64,000 bases of DNA from 9FT-COMBO-48-23 sp964400675 (lineage in GTDB: Bacteria; Chloroflexota; Dehalococcoidia; GIF9; UBA5629). Position 1 is the stretch's first letter, and the number at the start of each line of letters is the position of its first letter. The position numbers and the translations under genes are program-made. The DNA lies in assembly GCA_964400675.1 (NCBI GenBank), contig CAYNVO010000003.1, positions 186,001-250,000 of the forward strand. The letters run 5' to 3'. Below are positions 32,430 to 40,535 of the stretch, piece after piece. The notes under the pieces are model-generated. The model had not been told where the DNA came from. It ran no database searches and saw only the letters and a list, made by a program, of their open reading frames with translations.

Positions 32430-34306
32430 ATACTAACATAAACGAAATGCCAAACAAACTCCGTTCAAAGCAAGATTTAGAGGCTCTACAAAAAGAGCTA
32501 ATAAATGGAAGAAAATCAGACAAGGCACTGATTGCAGTCTGCAACGGTACCGCTTGCCATCCTTATGGTTGCGCCCAACTCATAGAAACCTTTAAGCAAG
32601 AAATATCACAACAAGGTCTGGGAAATAAAACAGAGTTGAGAATAACAGGCTGTCATGGTCTCTGTGAGAAAGGCCCGATCGTAGTTATTCAACCTGGTGA
32701 TATTTTCTACCAACAAGTAAAGTTGGAAGACGTGCCTGAGATACTACGCGAAACCATCCGTAAAGGAAATATTATCGACAGGTTGCTTCACACCGACCCA
32801 ACTACCAGCAGCAAGATTGTGCATAGGCATGAGATTCCCTTCTACCGAAAGCAAAGACGAAACATCCTCGGAAATAACACCGAAATAGACCCAATTAAGA
32901 TAGACGATTATATCGCCATTGGTGGCTACACGGCTTTAGCCAAAGCACTGTTCGAAATGACCCCAGAGCAGATAATAGAGGAAATCAAACGCTCAGGCTT
33001 AAGGGGAAGAGGTGGCGCAGGTTTCCCTACAGGAACAAAGTGGGAATCATGCCGCCACGCACCTGGAGATATAAAGTATGTCATCGTGAACGCTGATGAG
33101 GGTGACCCTGGAGCCTACGCTAACGAAGGTTTACTTTCGGGCAACCCACACAGCGTACTTGAAGGCCTGATTATTGGTGCTTATGCTATCGGAGCTAGTC
33201 AAGGATATGTTTACGTGCGCAACGAATATCCTTTAGCATTGGCTAACATAACAACTGCTCTAAACCAAGCACAGCAATTAGGTCTACTTGGGGGAAATAT
33301 ACTAGGGTCAGGGCTTGATTTTAATATCAGCATAACCAGAGGTGGAGGTGCCTTCGTCTGCGGTGAGTCTACGGCACTGATGGCATCCCTCGAAGGTAAG
33401 GTCGGAGAGCCAAGAGCTAAATATGTTCATACAGTGGAAAAGGGCCTATGGGATAGACCAAGTAATCTGAACAATGTAGAAACCTGGTCTAATGTGCCCG
33501 TAATAATCAATAAGGGCGCTGACTGGTACCGTACCTTAGGCACTGAGAGCAGCAAGGGTACAAAAATTTTCTCCCTGGTGGGTAGAATTAATAATACAGG
33601 CCTTGTAGAAGTGCCAATGGGTATAACCTTAAGGGAAATCATCTATGATATTGGCGGCGGCATTCGAGACGGCAAGAAATTCAAGGCAGTGCAGACCGGT
33701 GGGCCTTCTGGTGGCTGCCTCCCTGAAAGCTTCCTTGACTTACCAGTAGATTTCGACGAGTTGACTAAAGCCGGTTCGATGATGGGCTCAGGTGGCATGA
33801 TTGTCATGGATGAGACTACATGCATGGTAGACATCGCCAAGTATTTCCTTACCTTCCTCGAAGAAGAATCCTGCGGTAAGTGCGTGCCATGCCGTGAGGG
33901 GATAAAAAGGATGCGACAAATTCTGAATGATATCACCGAGGGAAAAGGCAGCGAAGAAGATATTGACCTTCTGGAACAGCTATCCGCCACCCTCGTAGAT
34001 AGCTCTCTCTGTGCTCTGGGCAGCACGGCACCAAATCCTGTCATTTCAACTATCCGCTATTTCAAAGATGAGTACGAAGCTCACATCAAGGAAAGAAGAT
34101 GCCCAGCAGGTGTCTGTAAAGCTCTAATCCATTTCTACATAATAGACGAAAAATGCCCGGGCTGTGGACTTTGTGTTAAAGCTTGTCCTCAGGAAGCCAT
34201 AACATTCGTAGGCAAAAAGAAACCGGTTGTTCTGGACGAGTCGAAGTGTATCAAGTGCGGGGCTTGCTACGATGTCTGCAAACTAGGAGCTGTAGGTAGA
34301 AAATAA
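32426..34306 (+). CDS. NuoF/HoxF-like NAD(H)-binding flavoprotein with extra ferredoxin domains
   Basis: A 626-residue diaphorase subunit. Residues about 30-120 are a thioredoxin-like [2Fe-2S] domain (CNGTACHPYGC, then CHGLCEKGP). The FMN/NADH domain contains GRGGAGFPTGTKW near 192 and NADEGDPGAYANEG near 217. It is followed by the SLBB fold, the ESCGKCVPCREG [4Fe-4S] site near 485, and two C-terminal [4Fe-4S] ferredoxin motifs (CPGCGLCVKACP, CIKCGACYDVC). This is the layout of HndC/HydB-type subunits of electron-bifurcating hydrogenases rather than plain NuoF. The start is GTG 32426, overlapping the previous stop; an ATG at 32447 is an alternative. Confidence 0.93.
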   Translation: MNTNINEMPNKLRSKQDLEALQKELINGRKSDKALIAVCNGTACHPYGCAQLIETFKQEISQQGLGNKTELRITGCHGLCEKGPIVVIQPGDIFYQQVKLEDVPEILRETIRKGNIIDRLLHTDPTTSSKIVHRHEIPFYRKQRRNILGNNTEIDPIKIDDYIAIGGYTALAKALFEMTPEQIIEEIKRSGLRGRGGAGFPTGTKWESCRHAPGDIKYVIVNADEGDPGAYANEGLLSGNPHSVLEGLIIGAYAIGASQGYVYVRNEYPLALANITTALNQAQQLGLLGGNILGSGLDFNISITRGGGAFVCGESTALMASLEGKVGEPRAKYVHTVEKGLWDRPSNLNNVETWSNVPVIINKGADWYRTLGTESSKGTKIFSLVGRINNTGLVEVPMGITLREIIYDIGGGIRDGKKFKAVQTGGPSGGCLPESFLDLPVDFDELTKAGSMMGSGGMIVMDETTCMVDIAKYFLTFLEEESCGKCVPCREGIKRMRQILNDITEGKGSEEDIDLLEQLSATLVDSSLCALGSTAPNPVISTIRYFKDEYEAHIKERRCPAGVCKALIHFYIIDEKCPGCGLCVKACPQEAITFVGKKKPVVLDESKCIKCGACYDVCKLGAVGRK

Positions 34307-34307
34307 A

Positions 34308-35027
34308 ATGATAACCTTAACTATAAACGGCCATGAATTTAAGGCTGAAGAAGGACAGACGATACTTCAGGTAGCCAGAGAAAACGGTATTGATATACCC
34401 ACCTTGTGCCACCATGAAGCTATTGAGCCATACGGTGCCTGTAGGCTCTGTATCGTGGAAATTTTCAAAGGAAAACGTACTAAAATCGTCACATCTTGTC
34501 TTTATCCGGTGGAAGAAGGCCTGCAGGTTAAAACTGACTCGCCCAGAGTAATAAGTAATCGTAAAATGATACTGGAGCTACTCCTGGCACGTTGTTCTAA
34601 GAACAAAGTGATAATGGAACTAGCTTCGCAAATAGGCATTGAGAAACCATCTTTCAAATCTGAGTATCTAGAAGACAACGACTGCATTGTGTGTGGTTTA
34701 TGCGTTAGAGCTTGCGAGCAAGTTGTCGGAGTAAGCGCCATTAGCTTGGTCAATAGAGGCATAACCAAAGAACCAGCATCGCCATTTCTCGAACCAGCCG
34801 CAGATTGCATAGGCTGCGGTTCTTGCTACTATATATGCCCAACTGGTGCCATAAAAATGGAGGACAGAAAAGACACCAGGATAATCTATAACTGGAAGGT
34901 AGAATTCAAACTTAAGAAATGCAAAGTATGTGGGAACTACTGGGCGCCGGAAAAGCAATTAGACTACATCAAGAAAAAGTGGAATCTACCTGAAGATTTC
35001 TTCGATATCTGTCCCACTTGCAAATAG
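34308..35027 (+). CDS. HoxU/NuoG-like iron-sulfur protein, short form
   Basis: A 239-residue protein corresponding to the N-terminal part of NuoG, HoxU or HndD. A [2Fe-2S] domain carries CHH...GACRLC...SC (residues about 32-66). The loop that holds the His-Cys [4Fe-4S] cluster in complex I keeps only one Cys here (LLLARCSKNK). Two [4Fe-4S] motifs follow (CIVCGLCVRAC, CIGCGSCYYIC), and an unusual C-terminal extension has CKVCGNYW and CPTCK, a possible fifth metal site. There is no hydrogenase H-cluster domain or molybdopterin domain, so with its two neighbours it forms only an NAD(P)H diaphorase module. It begins two bases after the NuoF-like stop and ends the operon. Confidence 0.9.
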   Translation: MITLTINGHEFKAEEGQTILQVARENGIDIPTLCHHEAIEPYGACRLCIVEIFKGKRTKIVTSCLYPVEEGLQVKTDSPRVISNRKMILELLLARCSKNKVIMELASQIGIEKPSFKSEYLEDNDCIVCGLCVRACEQVVGVSAISLVNRGITKEPASPFLEPAADCIGCGSCYYICPTGAIKMEDRKDTRIIYNWKVEFKLKKCKVCGNYWAPEKQLDYIKKKWNLPEDFFDICPTCK

Positions 35028-35096
35028 CTATACTAGCCAAAAACCACACCTGGACTCCTTGACTATATCAAACTACTTGACTATACTTTTTCGCTG

Positions 35097-35169
35097 CGGG
35101 GTGTAGCGCAGTGGCTAGCGCGCATGGTTTGGGACCATGAGGTCGGAGGTTCAAATCCTCTCACCCCGA
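35097..35169 (+). tRNA. tRNA-Pro (TGG)
   Basis: Acceptor CGGGGTG pairs with CACCCCG, the anticodon stem is CATGG/CCATG with loop TTTGGGA (anticodon TGG), the T arm is GGAGG-TTCAAAT-CCTCT, the discriminator is A, and no CCA is encoded. Confidence 0.95.
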
Positions 35170-35280
35170 CTTGCTATAGCACATAGCACCGTTGGCTAAG
35201 CACATCAAAACACAGACAAAGGACACCAGAACATCATGCCGTCAAATGTGCTTTCTGTATTTTTCAACCACACTCCACAT

Positions 35281-35556
35281 CTATTGACAGAAGGGGCACT
35301 TGATAGGAGAATCGATTACTGTGGCTTTGATATGAATTCTGCCATGACGGCTGCACGTGAGCTGATAGTATGCCCGCACTACTCTAGTATCGGCATCTTC
35401 CATTGTTGTACTTGAAATATAGTTAATTACACTAACTGCTTCTTTTGCTCCATTGCCATTATATAATGCACCACATTTGGGGCACCTTGTTGCATCGGGT
35501 AGCGCAATGCAACCACATCTCGAACATTGGACCTTATCTCTTACAGCCTGCATCAT
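35281..35556 (-). CDS. Small zinc-ribbon protein of unknown function
   Basis: A 91-residue protein with two Cys pairs near the N-terminus (CSRCG, CPKCG at about residues 11-33) and a second cluster at the C-terminus (TCSRHGRIHIK, CPFC), so it can bind one or two zinc ions. ATG 35556 (or 35553) has an excellent GGAGGAGG site 8 bases upstream. It follows lexA and the DUF6504-like gene in the same direction after a gap of 79 bases. I do not recognise a named family. The position suggests possible SOS co-regulation, but the gap could hold its own promoter. Confidence 0.75.
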   Translation of the reverse strand: MMQAVRDKVQCSRCGCIALPDATRCPKCGALYNGNGAKEAVSVINYISSTTMEDADTRVVRAYYQLTCSRHGRIHIKATVIDSPIKCPFCQ

Positions 35557-35635
35557 TGAAAAAACCTCCTCCCTTTAATCAATGGCATTAATTTATAGAC
35601 TAGCTGCGGGTGAAGACTTCTTAGTAAATTTAGCT

Positions 35636-35890
35636 TTAATCATAAAGCCGTCCTAAATACCAGGAATTTGACGCTGTATCACGATAAATATCGCAAATAA
35701 CGCCTTTGCTCGTTCTAACCCTGAAGTAACTTTTTAGAATCTCCTGCTCGAAGAGTTGCTCAGACACCTGCCATTGCTGATATATTCTGGTCACGCGCTC
35801 CGCTTTGCCGTTTCTGGCGATAGTTAACGGCGTCCCTTCAATATTAGCGGTCACTCTCAACTCTTCTGGTTTTTCAAGTAGCTTAGCCAT
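35636..35890 (-). CDS. DUF6504-like small protein next to lexA
   Basis: An 84-residue protein with TRIYQQWQVSEQLFEQE, SYFRVRTSKGVICDIYRD and a C-terminal WYLGRLYD. This is the pattern of a small beta-rich family (DUF6504) that often sits beside lexA or error-prone polymerase genes. ATG 35890 has GGAGG seven bases upstream. It lies 16 bases after the lexA stop and is presumably transcribed with it, so it is a likely member of the SOS regulon. The molecular role is not known. The family name is from memory of its conserved motif and should be confirmed. Confidence 0.75.
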   Translation of the reverse strand: MAKLLEKPEELRVTANIEGTPLTIARNGKAERVTRIYQQWQVSEQLFEQEILKSYFRVRTSKGVICDIYRDTASNSWYLGRLYD

Positions 35891-35906
35891 TTCTAACCTC
35901 CAAGTT

Positions 35907-36572
35907 TTATTTAAATAAAGGCAATAATCGCCTCTTATTCTTATCTCCCAATTTCCTTATAACCCCGACAACCCTTCCCTGAACCTCCACGTTTTTGGGA
36001 TTTACATATAGCGGTTCCATCTGCGCATTAGACGGCTGAAGGCGAATCATTTGCTTCTCTTGAAACAGTCTTTTTAGAGTAACCTCCTGCTTATCTTTTA
36101 GCCAGACAGCAACCATGTCTCCATCATCTGCCGTGTTTGTTGCCTCTATTAAGACAATATCTCCATCGTCAATCAGGGCATCAATCATTGAAAGACCCTT
36201 CACTTTCAAGGCATAGACTTCCTTGCCTTGAGTCAGCTCATCAGTCAATTCTAATGTATCTATAGCTTCGTTTTTCCATGTCCCTAAATCTGGCACAGGG
36301 ATTGGTTCACCTGCAGCAATGCTGCCTAACAGGGGTACCTTAACAACGTTTTTTCTATCAAGGAGCTGAATGCTTCTGAATATCTCCGGATCTCGATGGA
36401 TATGACCCTCTCTCTCCAATATATTCAAATGATGCTGGACAACAGCTGTAGAACTTATATTGCACCCCTTTAGAATGTCTCTAACCGTAGGTGCATAACC
36501 TCTCTCCTCTATAAAACCACGGATAAACTTCAGTATTCGTTGTCTTGTCTCACTTACACCGGGCTTTCTCAT
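35907..36572 (-). CDS. lexA: SOS transcriptional repressor LexA
   Basis: A 221-residue LexA. The N-terminal winged helix (ETRQRILKFIRGFIEERGYAP; the recognition region around STAVVQHHLNIL) is followed by the S24 peptidase domain. The self-cleavage bond is Ala87-Gly88 (SIAAGEP), the nucleophile Ser128 (GLSMIDA) and the general base Lys167 (VTLKRL), so RecA-stimulated autocleavage should work. I choose ATG 36572 because AAGGG stands 8 bases upstream; a GTG at 36581 overlaps it. It is transcribed from a strong promoter covered by three palindromic boxes (36590-36631), so it is autoregulated. A DUF6504-like gene and a zinc-ribbon gene follow. Confidence 0.96.
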   Translation of the reverse strand: MRKPGVSETRQRILKFIRGFIEERGYAPTVRDILKGCNISSTAVVQHHLNILEREGHIHRDPEIFRSIQLLDRKNVVKVPLLGSIAAGEPIPVPDLGTWKNEAIDTLELTDELTQGKEVYALKVKGLSMIDALIDDGDIVLIEATNTADDGDMVAVWLKDKQEVTLKRLFQEKQMIRLQPSNAQMEPLYVNPKNVEVQGRVVGVIRKLGDKNKRRLLPLFK

Positions 36573-36589
36573 AATAGACACCCTTGTTC

Positions 36590-36631
36590 AAACATATGTT
36601 TTACAAACCAATGTTCTACAAACAAGTGTAC
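36590..36631 (-). promoter_or_regulatory. Triple tandem LexA operator at 15-bp spacing
   Basis: Three 12-bp dyads follow each other with starts exactly 15 bp apart: AAACATATGTTT (36590-36601, perfect palindrome), AAACCAATGTTC (36605-36616) and AAACAAGTGTAC (36620-36631). All match the Gram-positive-type LexA box GAAC-N4-GTTC with A replacing G at the left end. The third box overlaps the -10 element of the lexA promoter and the first lies 17 bases before the ATG, so occupied boxes would block the whole start region. Confidence 0.8.
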
Positions 36632-36653
36632 ACATCTTCCAGGGATTTGTCAA
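36625..36653 (-). promoter_or_regulatory. lexA promoter
   Basis: On the minus strand, TTGACA (36653-36648), a 17-bp spacer and TACACT (36630-36625) form a near-consensus sigma-A promoter. The -10 hexamer lies inside the third LexA box. Confidence 0.75.
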
Positions 36654-36780
36654 GCCCCTAAGCGTGATTTAAAAACAAAAATTTAAGGATAATAGACAGC
36701 CTGAAACTATAGAGAACAAGTTAACATGCCTGACAGGGAACAGGAGTTGAGATATGATCTTTAAATCAGGATGGCGATTT

Positions 36781-37398
36781 CTAAGACCTTACAAATTTAA
36801 TACCTTTGTTGAACGCTGCCAGATTGGCTTCGGTCTCTTTAGAGAAAGTCTCGCGCAACACCGATTCCACCGATTTCTTGTCCAGTGGCAAGACACCAGA
36901 GCCTACTAGGGCACCAATGAGAATTGCGTTGGCAAACATATGGCTTCCCATTTTCTGTGCTTCTTCTGTGGCATTGATGACCCATGTTTGAGACGATAGC
37001 TCTTTCACGGTCTCAATCAGCTTATCTAAATCAGGATACTCAGCATGACCACCAGTAACATCAATCGAGTATATGGGCCTAGGATTTATTATAGTGATAA
37101 CATTGGGGTTGCCATATCGGCCCAGCATTCGCAATGTTTCCACTGGCTCCATGCCGAGGATAATATCAGCGCAACCATCAGGAATGAACGGGCTATACTG
37201 CGTCTCCTTGGAGATTCTCATGTGGCTCATTACAGGACCTCCACGCTGGGATGCTCCATAGGTCTCCCCAACAGTCACAAAGTAACCATCCCTCACAAAA
37301 GTATTTCCAATGATTAAAGATATCATCACATTGCCCTGCCCTCCGACGCCGGTAATAATCAAGTTAAGCGGGTCTTTCGCCAACTGTTTTTTTGTCAT
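36781..37398 (-). CDS. iorB: Indolepyruvate ferredoxin oxidoreductase beta subunit
   Basis: A 205-residue subunit of the gamma-type oxidoreductase fold: NLIITGVGGQGNVMISLIIGN near residue 12, the conserved GETYGASQRGGPVMSHMR near 45, and NAILIGALVGSG near 155. Start ATG 37398 overlaps the iorA stop by four bases and has GGAGG upstream; an upstream extension to 37452 would run into the iorA ferredoxin and is rejected. IorA and IorB together oxidise aryl pyruvates from aromatic amino acids to aryl-acetyl-CoA and reduce ferredoxin. A related FrhB-like protein is encoded on the other side of iorA. Confidence 0.92.
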   Translation of the reverse strand: MTKKQLAKDPLNLIITGVGGQGNVMISLIIGNTFVRDGYFVTVGETYGASQRGGPVMSHMRISKETQYSPFIPDGCADIILGMEPVETLRMLGRYGNPNVITIINPRPIYSIDVTGGHAEYPDLDKLIETVKELSSQTWVINATEEAQKMGSHMFANAILIGALVGSGVLPLDKKSVESVLRETFSKETEANLAAFNKGIKFVRS

Positions 37399-39332
37399 GC
37401 TGCCTCCCTTATAATGGCACCCTGTGGACACACGTCTACACACACCCCACACCCACTACAAATAACCTCGTCTATCTTAGATTTGCCAGCTTCCTTATCC
37501 CATGTCAGTCCCGGACATAGAAAAACTCTGGTACACAATCTGTCACAGCCACAGACTTCTCCAATGCATTTCTCAGTATCTATGTATACCCTATACAGTG
37601 GTCTCTCTTTTTTAGCCCTCACCAGCTCGCACTGCCGCCTCATTACAGCTACTTTGGCGCCACCGCCTTCAGTCATCATATTCAGCAGTGTTGCAGTCGT
37701 ACCCTTCAAGTCAAAGGGGTCACAGACCTCAACATATGCACCCAAAGAGCGACACAGAGCTTCCATGCTTATCACTTTTGTCGGTTCTCCCATAGCTGTT
37801 ATTCCGGTGCCGGGATGAGGTTGGAAACCAGTCATAGCAGTGGCACTGTTATCGAGGATGACAAGGATAAAATTAGACTGATTATAAATGCCGTTTATCA
37901 GCGCCGGTATAGTAGCATGATAAAAAGTAGAATCGCCAACCACAGCGAGCACTGGCTGGTCAAAACCAAACTGCGCCAATTTACCTAACCCGTTAGCCAC
38001 ACCGGCCCCAGCGCCCATGCAATGCATTGTCCTAACCTGAAAGAAGCCGGCAGGTCCCAATGCCATGGAATAACAGCCGATATCACCAGTAACAACACCA
38101 CCTCGACCATCTAACTTAATCGCGTTCTTAATCGCCCAGAATGTAGCACGATGAGGACAACCAGCACAAAAGGTCATGCTTCTTTCAGGAACATTGCCCT
38201 TAGCAAAAGCTTCAGCCTTTTTGCCGTACTCAATGTCACGAGGTTCGTATGTTAGCCCAAGTATGGTAGATATCGCTTTAATGACCATATCTGGATTCAA
38301 CTCTCCATAAGCGTTTATATGGCCTGAGCGCTTGCCATAGAAAATAGGGCGTGGGCTCGACGGTGGCAGATTAGCAACTATCTCCATAATATTACGCTCA
38401 AGGAAGGGGTCTATTTCTTCCACGAACAGTATTTTTTCTGACTTGTTGAGATGCTCTCCGACAAAATTCTCTGGCATTGGCCACAAGGTTCCCAATTTGA
38501 GAATTCCTACCCTATCACCCAGTTTCAGTGCATTTACTGCATCTTGAGAATACAGCCAACAGCTACCAGAAGTTACAATCAGCAAATCAGCTTTATCCGG
38601 CCCGACATATCTATTAAATTTCGATGATTCGAACCTCTCTCGCGCCTTATCTATTTTCATATGCAAAAAGAAATGTCTCAAGGGACTTGGCAATGGCATA
38701 AATCTGGTAGGCGTTAAGTTCCTTAAATCGTGTCTTTGGTCAAAATAAGCCTTCTTTTGCTTCTCAGAGAACTGACCTAGTTTCACATTACCTCGAGCAT
38801 GTGCAATACGAGTTACACTGCGCAACATGCAGAGCGTGCCCAATTCTTCAGCGAGTTCAAAAAGCCATCTTGTCATATCTTTGGCCTCTTGAAAGCCACC
38901 TGGCTCCAAAAGGGGGATATCCAACCATTTGGCTATTGGCCGTGTATCCTGTTCATTCGAGCTGGATATGGCCGATGGGTCATCGCAGCTTACCAAAACC
39001 AACCCCCCTGTACCTATGCCAGTCATAACCAAGTTCGCCAAAAAATCAGAGACGACATTTACCCCATTCTGTTTCATTGAAGCAAGGGCTCTAATACCAG
39101 CAAAAGAAGCACCAGCGGCAGCTTCCATAGCTACCATCTCGTTTATCGACCACTCTACATAGATCCCCATTTTTTTCGCCACCTGGGCTAAGCTGCCCAG
39201 AATTTCTGATGATGGCGTACCTGGATATGCAGCAGCAAATCCTATCCCGGCCTCCAATGCCCCACGTGCAATAGCTTCGTTACCAATCAAGAGCTGGCTG
39301 GTGCCAGGTGCGTCTATCTCAATATTCGCCAT
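37395..39332 (-). CDS. iorA: Indolepyruvate ferredoxin oxidoreductase alpha subunit
   Basis: A 645-residue thiamine-diphosphate enzyme with the PYR-like domain (LLIGNEAIARGALEAGIGFAAAYPGTPSSEI) at the N-terminus and the CoA/transketolase-C region in the middle. The TPP-binding domain follows (CAGCPHRATFW near 390, VVGDSTFYHATIPALINGIYN near 455, LDNSATAMTGFQPHPGTG near 488). A C-terminal ferredoxin has an unusual first Cys set (CIGEVCGCDRLC) and a normal CSGCGVCVDVCPQGA. The substrate is probably indolepyruvate or phenylpyruvate. It lies between the FrhB-like gene, 26 bases upstream, and iorB, overlapping by four bases. Confidence 0.94.
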   Translation of the reverse strand: MANIEIDAPGTSQLLIGNEAIARGALEAGIGFAAAYPGTPSSEILGSLAQVAKKMGIYVEWSINEMVAMEAAAGASFAGIRALASMKQNGVNVVSDFLANLVMTGIGTGGLVLVSCDDPSAISSSNEQDTRPIAKWLDIPLLEPGGFQEAKDMTRWLFELAEELGTLCMLRSVTRIAHARGNVKLGQFSEKQKKAYFDQRHDLRNLTPTRFMPLPSPLRHFFLHMKIDKARERFESSKFNRYVGPDKADLLIVTSGSCWLYSQDAVNALKLGDRVGILKLGTLWPMPENFVGEHLNKSEKILFVEEIDPFLERNIMEIVANLPPSSPRPIFYGKRSGHINAYGELNPDMVIKAISTILGLTYEPRDIEYGKKAEAFAKGNVPERSMTFCAGCPHRATFWAIKNAIKLDGRGGVVTGDIGCYSMALGPAGFFQVRTMHCMGAGAGVANGLGKLAQFGFDQPVLAVVGDSTFYHATIPALINGIYNQSNFILVILDNSATAMTGFQPHPGTGITAMGEPTKVISMEALCRSLGAYVEVCDPFDLKGTTATLLNMMTEGGGAKVAVMRRQCELVRAKKERPLYRVYIDTEKCIGEVCGCDRLCTRVFLCPGLTWDKEAGKSKIDEVICSGCGVCVDVCPQGAIIREAA

Positions 39333-39358
39333 ATCGCTACCTCCTCGGTTCTACGCTT

Positions 39359-40474
39359 CTAAGCCAGTAGTTTTTCGGTCAATCGCGGTGATAGGCCAAC
39401 ATAAAGCAGATTACTCCTATTACCACTCTTTTTTACGATCGCACTCAATGCGCGCTTCTTCTTGAGCAGGGATGCTTCCTTCAAATGTGCCAAGCTTGCC
39501 GGAGGCAAAGTATCAATCTGAAGTTTTCCTTTCCTTTTAGCTATACTCATAAGTTTAGCACCATTATCAGTACGAACTATGACAGTATTCCAGCCTTCAA
39601 TACCCTCGACAGAGCCAACTGAAATATCAGCAAACTCTGATGTCATATCCAAACAATAAGCGCAGGCCGGCATAGTGAACTTTCTGATTTGCTCCAATTC
39701 AAAAGAGGTTCTGCCTGATTCAGTAAAAGCATCGAATCTATTCGCTGGTGGTGGAGGAATATCAAATTTCTTAGTTTCCGACAAGTCAAGGTTCTCTTTT
39801 AAGAATTGATAGAATGTGTCCGGAGACAGAGCCCAAGTGCAGAACAGTCCGATAATCAATCTAACATTATTTATGTTAACCCTATTTTGGGGTGGATGTG
39901 CTTTCATCTTGGATACAGCCAAAACCTGACATGGCATGGACACTAATCCCAGCTTGCTGTCATTATCTTTGGGGATTTGATTGTATCTCTCTAACACAGG
40001 ACAGGCCATGTAGCTAGAGCCGGCACATTGAAGCATCTCGTCAAAAGTTTGAGCCAAAAAAGAACTCGGAGCTTTGTTATTTGAAGTCTTTGTTAAAATT
40101 GCACCATCAATAAACCCCTCTGCCAATGCCAATGCCAAGAGCGTTGTTACAACACCACCATACTGCGCTTTCTCCTTGATAACTGCATCTGTTGTCCTCG
40201 CCATTAATACTTCCTGTGCAGTACCTATTTCATCGTCGCCATACGGCATTCCGAATACTTTTTGACTAACTTCATTCATATCTGTATAAGTACGAGGGCA
40301 ATACTCGTAGCACTGCGATTCATCCACTCTTGTACAATTGTCCAGAAGTGCTATTTTACCTTTATGATAAACCAGATAAGGACAACCACCGGCGCAGGCA
40401 CCACATAAGGCGCATAACCCAACATCAATAACTTCGTCAAACAGTTCTTTACAGCCTTTGCCATTCATACTCAT
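39359..40474 (-). CDS. FrhB/FdhB-family iron-sulfur flavoprotein
   Basis: A 371-residue protein of the coenzyme F420 hydrogenase/dehydrogenase beta family. An N-terminal ferredoxin-like Cys set (CALCGACAGGCP, then CYEYCPR) precedes the FrhB_N domain (AQYGGVVTTLLALALAEGFIDGAI). The FrhB_C domain has GLVSMPCQV and CAYCLDMTSEFADISVGS. In methanogens it binds FAD and reduces F420; in bacteria many members use other electron carriers. No F420 biosynthesis gene is in the window, so F420 use is unproven. Two in-frame ATGs follow GGAGGAGC; 40474 is annotated. It is coupled to iorA-iorB and probably passes electrons to or from that enzyme. Confidence 0.88.
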   Translation of the reverse strand: MSMNGKGCKELFDEVIDVGLCALCGACAGGCPYLVYHKGKIALLDNCTRVDESQCYEYCPRTYTDMNEVSQKVFGMPYGDDEIGTAQEVLMARTTDAVIKEKAQYGGVVTTLLALALAEGFIDGAILTKTSNNKAPSSFLAQTFDEMLQCAGSSYMACPVLERYNQIPKDNDSKLGLVSMPCQVLAVSKMKAHPPQNRVNINNVRLIIGLFCTWALSPDTFYQFLKENLDLSETKKFDIPPPPANRFDAFTESGRTSFELEQIRKFTMPACAYCLDMTSEFADISVGSVEGIEGWNTVIVRTDNGAKLMSIAKRKGKLQIDTLPPASLAHLKEASLLKKKRALSAIVKKSGNRSNLLYVGLSPRLTEKLLA

Positions 40475-40535
40475 AAGCTCCTCCTTTAGGAGTATATACT
40501 AAGCCGCCACACTTAAAATTATTATCAAATACCAC

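Noticed and set aside
39359..40474. Assigning the FrhB-like protein as F420-reducing hydrogenase subunit
   Set aside because: No hydrogenase large or small subunit and no F420 biosynthesis gene is present; the family has many other bacterial roles.
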